Assembly: GCA_017399445.1 (NCBI GenBank)
Contig: JAFQCM010000073.1
Coordinates: 1-47,928, forward strand
Length of the DNA: 47,928 nucleotides
Source of the DNA: Lachnospiraceae bacterium
Lineage (GTDB): Bacteria; Bacillota; Clostridia; Lachnospirales; Lachnospiraceae
Direction: 5' to 3'
A program made the position numbers and the translations under genes. Shown in pieces: positions 27,855-37,647 of this stretch. Position 1 is the stretch's first letter. Every line of letters starts with the position of its first letter. The notes beneath the pieces are model-generated. The model worked only from the letters and a program-made list of their open reading frames with translations. It was not told where the DNA came from and did not search any database.

Positions 27855-28631
27855 CTAACCAAATCTTCCTGTAATATAATCTTCCGTTCTCTTATCCCTT
27901 GGATTATTAAAGATATCATCAGTATTTCCATATTCTACCACATCACCAGTTAAGAAAAAAGCTGTTTTATCAGAAATACGGCTTGCCTGTTGCATGTTAT
28001 GAGTTACAATGACAATGGTATAATTTTCTTTTAATTCCACTGCCAGATCTTCAATTTTCAATGTAGAAATAGGATCTAAGGCGGAAGTGGGTTCATCCAT
28101 TAAGATAACTTCTGGTTCTACTGCCAAAGCTCTGGCTATACAAATACGCTGCTGCTGTCCACCAGATAATCCCAAGGCATTCTTTTTTAATCTGTCTTTT
28201 ACTTCATCCCAGATTGCTGCTTGTCTTAAACTTCTTTCTACAATTTCATCCAGTTCACTTTTCTTTTTAATACCATGAATTCTTGGACCATAAGCCACAT
28301 TATCATAAATACTCATTGGAAATGGATTTGGCTGCTGGAATACCATTCCCACTCTTTGTCTTAACTTAATTACATCTATATCACTGTAGATATCTACTCC
28401 ATCCAAAAAAATGTTCCCTTCAATTCTCACATTCTCTACCAAATCATTCATTCGGTTAATGGTTTTCAAAAAAGTAGATTTTCCACAACCTGAAGGTCCA
28501 ATAAAAGCTGTAATTTTATTGGATGGAATATCCATATTAATATTTTTTAATGCATGAAAATCGCCATAATAAAGATTTAAATCTTTTACATTAAACTTTA
28601 TTTTTTCCTTACTGTTACCCTTCTTTATCAT
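27855..28631 (-). CDS. pstB: Phosphate ABC transporter ATP-binding subunit
   Basis: 258 residues. Walker A is GPSGCGKST, the signature is LSGGQQQR and Walker B is VILMDEP, with the D-loop in SALDPIST and the switch His in VTHNMQQ. It powers the import of inorganic phosphate through PstC-PstA. The start codon overlaps the pstA stop by four bases (ATGA), and GGAG lies upstream. Confidence 0.97.
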   Translation of the reverse strand: MIKKGNSKEKIKFNVKDLNLYYGDFHALKNINMDIPSNKITAFIGPSGCGKSTFLKTINRMNDLVENVRIEGNIFLDGVDIYSDIDVIKLRQRVGMVFQQPNPFPMSIYDNVAYGPRIHGIKKKSELDEIVERSLRQAAIWDEVKDRLKKNALGLSGGQQQRICIARALAVEPEVILMDEPTSALDPISTLKIEDLAVELKENYTIVIVTHNMQQASRISDKTAFFLTGDVVEYGNTDDIFNNPRDKRTEDYITGRFG

Positions 28632-29800
28632 GCCTTTTCTCCTTTATTTAAGAAATATTTTGTAACCAGTTTAGAGGACATATTGATTACAATTACAATC
28701 GCTAAAAGTATCACTCCAATTGCACATGCTGTTGATAAATCATTTTCTTCTTTCATAAGCATGTACGCCTTAATTGTCAAAGTTGCTCCGCTGGCAGAAT
28801 TACCATACAGTCGTTCTGGTATCTGAGCTACTGTACCTGCTGTTAATAACAATGCTGCAGATTCGCCTACAATTCGTCCAATACTAAGTAAAATCGCTAC
28901 CAGAATTCCTGAAATAGCATTTGGAAGTACTACTTTTGTAATAGTCTGAAGTTTTGTAGCTCCCAAACCTAAGGAAGATTCCCTATATGTTTTTGGAATG
29001 GTTTTTAATGTTTCTTCTGTTGTAGTAATAATGGTAGGAAGTAAGATAATACTTACTGTCAGTGCTCCTGCCAGTATAGAATACTGTAACTTTATGGTCT
29101 GTACAAATACCAGGGAGCCAAACAAACCATAAATAATCGACGGAATTCCTGCCAGATTTTCAATAGCAAAATGAATTATCGTCATTAATTTTCCCTTTTC
29201 TGCATATTCATTCAAATATACCGCTGCCAAAATTCCAATTGGTGCCGCAATCAGAAGAGATAACCCTATCATATAAAGTGTGGTAACTACCATAGGAAGT
29301 ATTCCACCTCCCTTTCTCACCACCTTTACTTTCATAGAAGCATCTGATATTTCCAGAGCTTCTTTTGTGCTTTGCAGAATTTCTTCTGCTGATGCTCCAT
29401 TTTTTAATTCTCTTTCTGCATTAAAACTTCCAATTTTTGTAATAACATCTGTTTTTTTTACCGGATAAACAGCATTTGTACCATCTTTGCCCAATTTCAA
29501 CACAGAATCTTTTTCTATACTGTCTACTGATAATCCTTCTTCAGATACACTTAATGTAATCCCATAATTTTCACTAATACATTGATTTCCTTCTATGTAT
29601 GTGTTTCCTGTACCAGCCTGTGTCACTGTAACATAAGTTGTTTTATCTTCATAATCATTGGTAAGAAAATCCTTATTGATACTTGGAATTCCTTTGATTA
29701 AAATAAATCCAATAATCACCATAAGTATCACAACACTAAATGCAGAGGATACATAAATCAAACCCTTTATCATATTATCTTTTATCTGTCTGCTTATCAT
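28628..29800 (-). CDS. pstA: Phosphate ABC transporter permease PstA with an extracytoplasmic PDZ-like insertion
   Basis: 390 residues, about 100 longer than typical PstA. After the first membrane helix (about 16-38) there is a hydrophilic stretch (about 45-166) facing the outside. Residues 78-166 (from YGITLSV through DVITKIG to VKVVRKGG) follow the pattern of a PDZ domain. The remaining part is an ordinary permease core with five helices and the GLGATKLQT coupling loop. It pairs with PstC to form the channel. It overlaps pstC by four bases and pstB by four bases, so all three are translationally coupled. Confidence 0.92.
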   Translation of the reverse strand: MISRQIKDNMIKGLIYVSSAFSVVILMVIIGFILIKGIPSINKDFLTNDYEDKTTYVTVTQAGTGNTYIEGNQCISENYGITLSVSEEGLSVDSIEKDSVLKLGKDGTNAVYPVKKTDVITKIGSFNAERELKNGASAEEILQSTKEALEISDASMKVKVVRKGGGILPMVVTTLYMIGLSLLIAAPIGILAAVYLNEYAEKGKLMTIIHFAIENLAGIPSIIYGLFGSLVFVQTIKLQYSILAGALTVSIILLPTIITTTEETLKTIPKTYRESSLGLGATKLQTITKVVLPNAISGILVAILLSIGRIVGESAALLLTAGTVAQIPERLYGNSASGATLTIKAYMLMKEENDLSTACAIGVILLAIVIVINMSSKLVTKYFLNKGEKA

Positions 29801-30753
29801 TTTGCTTCCTCCGATTTTTTTGTTATAAATGTCATCGCCAGGTTAACACACATAATAAATACAAATAATACAACGCCTGTTGCAAAAAGCATTTCTGCCT
29901 GTCTTCCTGATGCATAACTCATTTCCATAGCAATATTAGTAGTTAAAGGTCTTACCATTGACCAGATACTATCTGGAAGTCCTGCTGTGGGGTTTCCTGC
30001 TATCATCATAACTGCCATAGTTTCTCCAATTGCACGTCCAACCCCAAGTACTGCTGCTGATAAAATACCTGATTTTGCTGCCGGAAGTACTGCTTTAAAT
30101 ATTGTCTGTATTTTAGAAGCCCCTAATCCTAATGATGCCTCTGTATAAGAACGAGGTACTGCCTTGATTGCACTTTCTGATAAAGATACAATGGTTGGAA
30201 GTATCATAATAGTTAAAACAATAATCACTGCAAATAATGACTGTCCATGTACTTTTGGCGAAATTGCTTTCATTATAGGAACGATTACTCCAAGACCAAA
30301 GGCTCCATAAAGAACAGATGGGATGCCTGCCAAAAGTTCAACGGCCGGTTTTAATATTTTCACTGCCCAGTCCGGTGCAATTTCTGCAATAAACACTGCT
30401 GTTAGCACTCCAATTGGAACTCCTACTAATACTGCTCCTGCTGTTGCCAATACAGAAGCTACTATCATATAGAAGATTCCGTATACATTCTCCGAAGGTG
30501 CCCATCTGGTTCCTGTAATGAATTTCGTGAAGCTATATGCATCTTCGCCTACAAATGGACGAAGACCTTTATAGAACACAAACCCAATAATGGCTATTAC
30601 TGAAACCACACTTACAAAAGCGCATAGAAGAAATAGGGTTTCTACCACCTTTTCAAACAGTTCACGCTTATAATTACGTTTCATTACTTTTTTCTTTTCC
30701 GTATTTTGCACCATTTCCATTTCTCTTTTCATCGCCATAGCTTCGCTATTCAT
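29797..30753 (-). CDS. pstC: Phosphate ABC transporter permease PstC
   Basis: 318 residues with about six membrane helices after a charged cytosolic N-terminus of some 30 residues. The permease motif SYTEASLGLGASKIQTIFKAV contacts PstB, and the LLAGIPSVLYGAFGL segment is typical of PstC. The start ATG has GGAGG about ten bases upstream and lies 34 bases after pstS. Confidence 0.95.
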   Translation of the reverse strand: MNSEAMAMKREMEMVQNTEKKKVMKRNYKRELFEKVVETLFLLCAFVSVVSVIAIIGFVFYKGLRPFVGEDAYSFTKFITGTRWAPSENVYGIFYMIVASVLATAGAVLVGVPIGVLTAVFIAEIAPDWAVKILKPAVELLAGIPSVLYGAFGLGVIVPIMKAISPKVHGQSLFAVIIVLTIMILPTIVSLSESAIKAVPRSYTEASLGLGASKIQTIFKAVLPAAKSGILSAAVLGVGRAIGETMAVMMIAGNPTAGLPDSIWSMVRPLTTNIAMEMSYASGRQAEMLFATGVVLFVFIMCVNLAMTFITKKSEEAK

Positions 30754-30787
30754 ACAAGGTCTTCCTCCAAATTAAATTCTATTTTAT

Positions 30788-31738
30788 CTAATCAACTCTG
30801 ATTCCCTGGTTATCTTCTACACAAATCTGTCCGTCTTCTGATAATGCAAATTCTAAAAATGCTTTTCCCGCCTCTGTTACTTTGTCATCATAGTAGCAGA
30901 ATAAAAATGGACGGGATAATTGGTATTCGCCTGATTTTGCTAATTCTGCTGTTGCTTCTACACCGCCAACAGTAAGTGGTTTTACACTGTCATCAATAAA
31001 TGAGAAAGATACATAACCGATTGCGTTTTCGTTTTCAGCTACGGCTGCCTGTACTGGTCCATTACCTTCTGAAACTGCTGCTGAACTTGCAAGTCCACCT
31101 GCATCTTCTAATGCAATTAATTCTTCAAAAGCACTTCTTGTTCCTGAACTTTCTTCTCTAGATACTACAAAAATATCCGCATCTGCTCCACCAACTTCTG
31201 ACCAATTAGTAATTTTTCCAGAATAAATATCTGCCAGCTGTTCTACAGTAATATCACTTACTGCTTCGTTTGCAGGGTTTACAATGACTGCAATTCCATC
31301 ATATGCAAATACTTCTGTCTTTAAAGTATCTTCTACTTCATCTTCTTTTAACTCTCTAGAAGAAGCTCCAATATTGTTTGTTCCTGCTTTTGTATCTTTG
31401 ATACCTGCAGAGGATCCGCTTCCTGTATATTCAATGGTTACATTTGGATACATTGCACAAAATTCATCTTTCATTTCTATTAAGATTTTTTCTACCGATG
31501 TAGAACCTGTAATTACAATAGTACCGCTTACATCTCCACCTGTTGTTTCTTCTGCTTCTTCAGTTACCTCTGCTGTTTCTTCCGCTGATTCTATTTCTTT
31601 CCCAGCTGCTTCTGTTACTTCTGTTGTAGTTTCAGTTCCTTCATTTGTAGTGGTATCCGTATCAGATGAACCACATGCTGTTAAAGAAAGAACCATAATT
31701 CCTGCTAATAATGTTGCTGCCATTTTTTTCATTTTCAT
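30788..31738 (-). CDS. pstS: Phosphate-binding lipoprotein
   Basis: 316 residues. The signal peptide ends in a lipobox LTAC, so Cys22 is lipidated and the protein is held on the outer face of the membrane. A Thr/Glu-rich linker (about 25-72) precedes the binding domain, which shows ITGSTSVEK, GSGSSAGIKD and SREESSGTRSAFE, the loops that hold phosphate in this family. First gene of the pst-pho operon, with GGAGG before the ATG and a Pho-box-like promoter upstream. Confidence 0.95.
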   Translation of the reverse strand: MKMKKMAATLLAGIMVLSLTACGSSDTDTTTNEGTETTTEVTEAAGKEIESAEETAEVTEEAEETTGGDVSGTIVITGSTSVEKILIEMKDEFCAMYPNVTIEYTGSGSSAGIKDTKAGTNNIGASSRELKEDEVEDTLKTEVFAYDGIAVIVNPANEAVSDITVEQLADIYSGKITNWSEVGGADADIFVVSREESSGTRSAFEELIALEDAGGLASSAAVSEGNGPVQAAVAENENAIGYVSFSFIDDSVKPLTVGGVEATAELAKSGEYQLSRPFLFCYYDDKVTEAGKAFLEFALSEDGQICVEDNQGIRVD

Positions 31739-31819
31739 TTACTTTTCCTCCAATTTTGTTTCGGTCATTGTTTTCAAACATTTCAAATAGATTTGCAACA
31801 TAATCATCTTATCAACCTT

Positions 31820-31859
31820 TAATTAATTTCAAATAATGCTTATGTTAAGTCTTTGTAAA
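31820..31859 (-). promoter_or_regulatory. Pho-box-like promoter of the pst operon
   Basis: The minus strand reads TTTACA (31854-31859), five bases, then TTAACA (31843-31848). This fits the TTHACA repeats with 11-bp spacing bound by Gram-positive PhoP. TTAACA also serves as a -35 for TAATTA (31820-31825) at 17 bases. The repeats lie about 105-120 bases upstream of pstS. The operon encodes its own PhoB/PhoR pair, so autoregulation is expected. Confidence 0.7.
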
Positions 31860-31870
31860 GTCCAAAAAAC

Positions 31871-31918
31871 AAAAAAATCCTTGCAAAGTCCTATATTTCA
31901 AGGGCTTTACAAGGATTT
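31871..31918 (-). terminator. Intrinsic terminator of the Na/Pi cotransporter gene
   Basis: A 14-bp stem (31905-31918 with 31875-31888), including a G-U pair that forms only in the minus-strand RNA, is followed by seven U residues. It lies 36 bases beyond the cotransporter stop and separates it from the pst promoter. Confidence 0.9.
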
Positions 31919-31954
31919 AACATTTATTTTCCTGTAAATTTTTAGTTTTGTTAA

Positions 31955-33610
31955 TTAATTTTGTTCATCTTTTACATAACTAACAATATTCAGACAATGA
32001 TCAGAAATTCTTTCCAGGTTAGTAAGCATATCCAAAAAGATAATACCTGCATTCGAATTACATTGCTGTTTTGCAAGTCTCTTCATATGCTGCTTACGTA
32101 ATTCTTCTTCCATATCATCAATAAAAGCTTCATCTCTTTCTACAATATCAATTGCTTTTGCATCTTCTGTAGAACGGGCCTCTACCGCTTTTATTACTGC
32201 TTCTTCTGTTTTTTCGAATACTCTGGTGATACCTTTAATTGCCTTCTCAGAAAATCTAAGTTCTGACTTCATAAGGTTTTCAGCCAGTTCTGTAATATTA
32301 TCACAATGATCTCCAATACGTTCTAAATCACTTACTGTATAAAAAAGATCACTTACAACCAGATTCTGCTGTTCTGTTAAAGGTAATTTATTAATTTTCA
32401 ACAAATAGTTAGAAATCAATTCTGCATACTGATCCATACTTTCTTCTATTTTATATGCTTTCTTTATCTTCTTATTGCTGCCTTCCAATACTGCTTCTTT
32501 TACTGTTGTAATATGTTTCACTGCTAATTCACCCATATGTCCAATTTCAAGCAATGTATTTTCAAGTGCAAATGAAGGGGTTTCTAAAATTCTATCATCT
32601 AAATGTCTGATAATAACTTCAAAATTGTCTTCTGACTGTTTTTCTTCCCCACGAAGGATTGCTTCAGATGTTTTTACCAGCAGGTTAGCAAATGGGAACA
32701 AAACAATTGTATTAGTAACATTAAATATTGTATGGAAAATAGAAATTTCCACACTGGAGATTGTTGAATTTGCCATTTCTTTATTCAACATAAAGAATAC
32801 AAACATAATAACTCCAAACAAAACAGAACCTACCACGTTAAACAACAAATGAATTACTGCTGCTCTCTTAGCATTTTTCTGTGCACCTGCACTGGAAATT
32901 AAGGCTGTTACACAGGTACCAATATTCTGTCCCAGTGTAATAAAAACAGCGGAATTCCAATTTACCATTCCATTCATGGCAAGTGTCTGTAAAATACCTA
33001 CAGAAGCGGAGGAACTTTGAATCACTGCTGTTACTACTGCTCCAACTAAAATCCCAAGGAAAGGATTTTGTCCTACTACTCTAAAAGCAGTGGCAAAAAT
33101 CGGAGCATCCTTATATGGTGTAATAGCACCGGACATAAAACTAAGTCCAATGAAAAGCACACCAAATCCTACTGCAATCTGACTGATTTCATTTTTCTTT
33201 TCATCTTTTGAAAATAAGATTCCAAAGGCACCTATCCCAATGACCAAGGGAGCTAAGAATTCAGGTTTTAAAAATGCTCCCCACTCACTCATGGATACCA
33301 GCCATCCGGTAACGGTAGTACCAATATTAGCACCCATAATAACGCCTACTGCCTGGGTCAGGTTTAATAATCCTGCATTTACAAATCCAACTACCATAAC
33401 TGTAGTTGCAGAACTACTTTGAATAATTGCAGTTACCCCTGCACCTACTAAAACTGCCAGTAATCGGTTGTTTGTTAACACACCTAACAATTTTTTCATT
33501 TTGCCGCCGGCAGTTTTTTGCAGACCTTCTGCCATTACATGCATTCCGTACAGAAACATACCAAGTCCACCAATGAACTTAAATAGCATTTCCACATCTG
33601 TCATCGACAT
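31955..33610 (-). CDS. Na+/phosphate cotransporter with C-terminal PhoU-like domain
   Basis: 551 residues. Residues 1-320 form a membrane domain with two inverted halves, each carrying the family signature QSSSA (IIQSSSATTVMVVGFVNAG and VIQSSSASVGILQ). Residues about 345-545 are helical and PhoU-like (ERIGDHCDNI and ERISDHCLNIV). The NptA/YjbB family moves phosphate with sodium, and the direction may be import or export. The start ATG follows GGAGG. It is a single-gene unit with its own promoter and terminator beside the pst operon, which suggests a low-affinity or overflow companion to Pst. Confidence 0.92.
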   Translation of the reverse strand: MSMTDVEMLFKFIGGLGMFLYGMHVMAEGLQKTAGGKMKKLLGVLTNNRLLAVLVGAGVTAIIQSSSATTVMVVGFVNAGLLNLTQAVGVIMGANIGTTVTGWLVSMSEWGAFLKPEFLAPLVIGIGAFGILFSKDEKKNEISQIAVGFGVLFIGLSFMSGAITPYKDAPIFATAFRVVGQNPFLGILVGAVVTAVIQSSSASVGILQTLAMNGMVNWNSAVFITLGQNIGTCVTALISSAGAQKNAKRAAVIHLLFNVVGSVLFGVIMFVFFMLNKEMANSTISSVEISIFHTIFNVTNTIVLFPFANLLVKTSEAILRGEEKQSEDNFEVIIRHLDDRILETPSFALENTLLEIGHMGELAVKHITTVKEAVLEGSNKKIKKAYKIEESMDQYAELISNYLLKINKLPLTEQQNLVVSDLFYTVSDLERIGDHCDNITELAENLMKSELRFSEKAIKGITRVFEKTEEAVIKAVEARSTEDAKAIDIVERDEAFIDDMEEELRKQHMKRLAKQQCNSNAGIIFLDMLTNLERISDHCLNIVSYVKDEQN

Positions 33611-33656
33611 ATTTTGTCCTCCTGTTTTTTAACATAAAATTAACTCAAACATATTT

Positions 33657-33685
33657 ATTCTATCGAATGTTTTTTACATTGTAAA
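33657..33685 (-). promoter_or_regulatory. Sigma-A promoter of the Na/Pi cotransporter gene
   Basis: The minus strand has TTTACA (33680-33685), a 17-base spacer and TAGAAT (33657-33662). The spacer contains AAAACA eleven bases after TTTACA, a faint second Pho-box repeat, so PhoB control is possible but weakly supported. Confidence 0.65.
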
Positions 33686-33778
33686 GCCTCTGTCGACAAA
33701 AAAATATATTTTTCCTTATTTTGTATGCCACATACGTACAAGCTATTTTCTTTTGCGGACACACACTTATTTTACTTC

Positions 33779-33807
33779 TTGACGCATTTACATTTCTACG
33801 ATATATT
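33779..33807 (+). promoter_or_regulatory. Sigma-A promoter of the truA-like gene
   Basis: TTGACG (33779-33784), a 17-base spacer, then TATATT (33802-33807), about 50 bases before the start codon. It is divergent from the cotransporter promoter. Confidence 0.7.
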
Positions 33808-33859
33808 TGTGATATCATTTTAATATCAATTAGGATAGTTAAAATACCAGGAGGATTTC

Positions 33860-34594
33860 ATGAGAAATATAAAACTTACATTAGAGTACGACGGAAGCCG
33901 TTACAATGGCTGGCAACGTCTTGGAAAAGATGACAATTCCGGCACTATCGAAACAAAACTTTTAGAAGTAATCAAAAAAATGTCTGGCGAAGAAGTTGAA
34001 TTAAATTGTGCAGCCCGCACAGAAACTGGTGTACATGCCCACGGTCAAGTGGTAAATTTCAAAACCACCTCACCTATGAAATTGTACGAAATTAAAAATT
34101 ATTTCAACCGATATCTCCCTATGGACATTGCTGTAATCCATATTGAAGAAATGCCGGAAAGATTTCATGCTTCTTTAAATGCAAAATCTGTCACTTATTT
34201 ATACCGCATTTCTGTGGGAGATGTACCAAGTGTATTTGAGCGAAAATATATGTACTACTGCTTTAAGAAACCAGATGTAGATAAAATGGTAGTTGCTTCC
34301 AAAGCTCTGTTAGGGAAACATGATTTCAAGAATTTCTCTACAGTAAAAAAAGCAAAATCTACCGAAAAAGATATTAAATCTATTGATATTTATGGAGATG
34401 AAAATGAAATTCAGATTACCATTACTGCCAACTCTTTTTTACATAATATGGCAAGAATGATGGTAGGAACTTTATTGGATATTGGACTTTCTAACCGTCC
34501 TATCTCTGATATAGAAAAAATCCTTGCAGGAACTACTCCCGCTTCTGCACCAGCAAAGCCACAAGGATTATTTATGGAAGAAGCAGCCTATTAA
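33860..34594 (+). CDS. TruA-family tRNA pseudouridine synthase with the catalytic Asp replaced by Glu
   Basis: 244 residues. Family features are clear: LEYDGSRYNGWQ at the N-terminus, the RT-GVHA loop, FNRYLPMDI, FHASLNAKSVTYLYRI, HDFKNFS and FLHNMARMMVGTLLDIG. TruA isomerises uridines 38-40 in tRNA anticodon arms. However, the catalytic motif, usually RTDAG, reads RTETG here, putting Glu55 (codon 34022-34024) where the invariant nucleophilic Asp belongs. The enzyme may be inactive, or a paralogue with a changed role. A second, normal truA elsewhere would be expected. The ATG follows AGGAGG. It is a lone plus-strand gene with its own promoter. Confidence 0.88.
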   Translation: MRNIKLTLEYDGSRYNGWQRLGKDDNSGTIETKLLEVIKKMSGEEVELNCAARTETGVHAHGQVVNFKTTSPMKLYEIKNYFNRYLPMDIAVIHIEEMPERFHASLNAKSVTYLYRISVGDVPSVFERKYMYYCFKKPDVDKMVVASKALLGKHDFKNFSTVKKAKSTEKDIKSIDIYGDENEIQITITANSFLHNMARMMVGTLLDIGLSNRPISDIEKILAGTTPASAPAKPQGLFMEEAAY

Positions 34595-34608
34595 ACGGCT
34601 GCTTCTTC
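34577..34608 (+). terminator. Hairpin at the end of the truA-like gene
   Basis: GAAGAAGCAGCC (34577-34588) and GGCTGCTTCTTC (34597-34608) form a perfect 12-bp stem over an 8-base loop that contains the stop codon. No long T-run follows, so termination may be weak or the hairpin may protect the 3-prime end. Confidence 0.6.
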
Positions 34609-34647
34609 ACATTCATTTCGATTCTAAAAACAAGTTATTGTGATGGG

Positions 34648-35505
34648 TTATTCCGAAAACTCTATACTAGCTTCTTCTGTAGGTGTCACCACAGTTTCAC
34701 CTTCTCCATATACCCCTTCCCATTCTTCTTTTGTAACTTCCACCGAATTTTTGTCCATGTACTGGTCAATGGCATAAATAAAATTCTCCCATTCATCCTG
34801 ATTATCCACAAAATACTTAGGGCAAGCTTTTCCTGTTACATCATAATGTCTAATAACATCTTCTGCCTGAAGGTTGAATTTACAACATAGCCATGCACAC
34901 AATTCTACTAGAGAATCATAAGTACCATCATTAAACTTTCCGGTTTCATCCATATGACAACATTCAATAGATACCGTATTATAATTTCTTTGATTTGAAG
35001 CATAAGCTCTTTCTATTGTTGGAATACACTGGATAATTTCCCCTTCCAATCCTATGACAAAATGGCTGCTGACACTGGTTTCATGGCTGTCTTTCAGGCC
35101 TTCAAAAAAATCTCTGTTCTGCTGGGCTGTAGTTCCTGGATTTGCTGTATAATGAACTACAATATTTTCAATGGTTTCTGTGGCAATTCCCGGTCTGGAA
35201 TATTCATTCGGAGTAAGCAACTGCACATCTATCACTGGTCTTTCTTGAATTACAAAATATTTTACTTCCTCTTCTTTTAATATATTACTTTCGTCTCCAG
35301 AAACCGGCTTACTTTCTTTATTAGGTGCAATCACAAAATTATATATAAGTAATATAATTGCCAACAGAAAAAGAGCACCACCGCCAAACACACAAATTCT
35401 GGCTATCATAACCTGCTTTCTTCTTTTCTGTCTTCTTATGTATTTTAATCTTTGATATTCTTCTGACTCACGATACGCTGTATAATCCTTGTTTTCTTCT
35501 CGCAT
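34648..35505 (-). CDS. Membrane-anchored N-acetylmuramoyl-L-alanine amidase (Amidase_2 type)
   Basis: 285 residues from ATG at 35505, which has GTGGGGAG upstream; a GTG four codons earlier lies inside that binding site. A short basic N-terminus and one membrane helix (about 37-58) anchor it, with the rest outside. The amidase_2/PGRP fold (about 105-255) shows zinc ligands in VVHYT and in RHYDVTGKAC, where the His-to-Cys spacing of eight and the intervening Lys match T7 lysozyme. It cuts the bond between muramic acid and the stem peptide. Its job is probably cell-wall turnover or sporulation/germination; the sequence alone does not decide. Confidence 0.88.
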   Translation of the reverse strand: MREENKDYTAYRESEEYQRLKYIRRQKRRKQVMIARICVFGGGALFLLAIILLIYNFVIAPNKESKPVSGDESNILKEEEVKYFVIQERPVIDVQLLTPNEYSRPGIATETIENIVVHYTANPGTTAQQNRDFFEGLKDSHETSVSSHFVIGLEGEIIQCIPTIERAYASNQRNYNTVSIECCHMDETGKFNDGTYDSLVELCAWLCCKFNLQAEDVIRHYDVTGKACPKYFVDNQDEWENFIYAIDQYMDKNSVEVTKEEWEGVYGEGETVVTPTEEASIEFSE

Positions 35506-35525
35506 TTTTCTCCCCACTCTATTTT

Positions 35526-35554
35526 CTGGCTTAGCATTCGTAAATGCTATACCA
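35526..35554 (-). other. Hairpin in the amidase leader
   Basis: TAGCATT (35532-35538) and AATGCTA (35543-35549) enclose a four-base loop that reads UACG in the minus-strand RNA, an exceptionally stable type. CTGG/CCAG pairs extend the stem. It lies about 25 bases before the amidase start and could affect mRNA stability or translation. Confidence 0.55.
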
Positions 35555-35662
35555 GTACTATTTAAAGTCGAATTTTGTATTTTTTGCAGATACTAGTGTA
35601 TCACACTTTCTTCCTAAAGTCCTTAAAAAACTTTAAATTTTTCATTAATAATTTAAAATTCT

Positions 35663-35707
35663 AAAAAAAATGCCCTAACTGCATCTTAAATGCACGTTAA
35701 GACATTT
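35663..35707 (-). terminator. Intrinsic terminator after guaB
   Basis: In the minus-strand RNA an 11-bp outer stem with two G-U pairs and an inner UGCAU/AUGCA stem are followed by eight U residues. It lies 28 bases beyond the guaB stop. Confidence 0.9.
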
Positions 35708-35734
35708 TCTTTCTAAATTTTATAAATGTATTAA

Positions 35735-37261
<1,527 letters not shown>

Positions 37262-37306
37262 CTAATTACCATATCATTTTTCTTATGTACCTTATATAAA
37301 TGTCAA

Positions 37307-37336
37307 TAGAAAGCGGATAATCCTATCCGCTTTCTA
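37307..37336 (-). other. Perfect hairpin in the guaB leader
   Basis: A 13-bp stem (37307-37319 with 37324-37336) with a four-base loop lies about 120 bases upstream of the guaB start. On the minus strand it is followed by CTATTGACATTTATA, not a U-run, so it is not a clear terminator. No guanine-riboswitch core was found around it. Confidence 0.7.
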
Positions 37337-37401
37337 TACTAGATGAAACACTGTTGTTTATAACCTTATTCGCTTTTCAAATATATTTCTGATATTGACT
37401 A

Positions 37402-37430
37402 AGTTTATCAGACTTTTTTCTACATGTCAA
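37402..37430 (-). promoter_or_regulatory. Sigma-A promoter of guaB
   Basis: The minus strand has TTGACA (37425-37430), a 17-base spacer and TAAACT (37402-37407). The predicted leader is about 205 bases long and includes the 13-bp hairpin. The rest of the 430-base gap between guaB and the next gene is AT-rich, apart from the palindromic element at 37500-37647. Confidence 0.75.
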
Positions 37431-37499
37431 CTAAGATTTTAGCATATTTTGACATATTTTTCAAGTTGCCTATTTTGTACATTTCTTAAGTTAAAACAC

Positions 37500-37647
37500 T
37501 TGTTACTGTTCACTCATATGCTTGTCACTTGCTGTCAAGCATATGCCAAGAAGTGACGTTGGCAAGATTTCAGCCCCATGTATCGAAGATTCATTTTAAA
37601 TGGGCTGAAATTCGTTACTGTTTACAGTTTACTTTGAACAGTAACAA
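37500..37647. repeat. Palindromic intergenic element with 13-bp terminal inverted repeats
   Basis: TTGTTACTGTTCA (37500-37512) and its exact complement (37635-37647) bound a 148-base element. Inside are three stems: CATATGCTTG/CAAGCATATG (37515-37524, 37536-37545), ATTTCAGCCC/GGGCTGAAAT (37567-37576, 37602-37611) and GTTACTGTT/AACAGTAAC (37614-37622, 37637-37645). The loop of the first stem (TCACTT, 37525-37530) can pair with AAGTGA (37551-37556), a possible pseudoknot. It overlaps the last seven codons and the stop of the neighbouring gene. It looks like a miniature mobile repeat or a structured RNA. Confidence 0.7.

Noticed and set aside
35505..35517. GTG start at 35517 for the amidase
   Set aside because: It falls within the GTGGGGAG ribosome binding site of the ATG at 35505.
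37278..37306. Second promoter for guaB using TTGACA at 37301-37306
   Set aside because: No acceptable -10 box lies 16-18 bases downstream.
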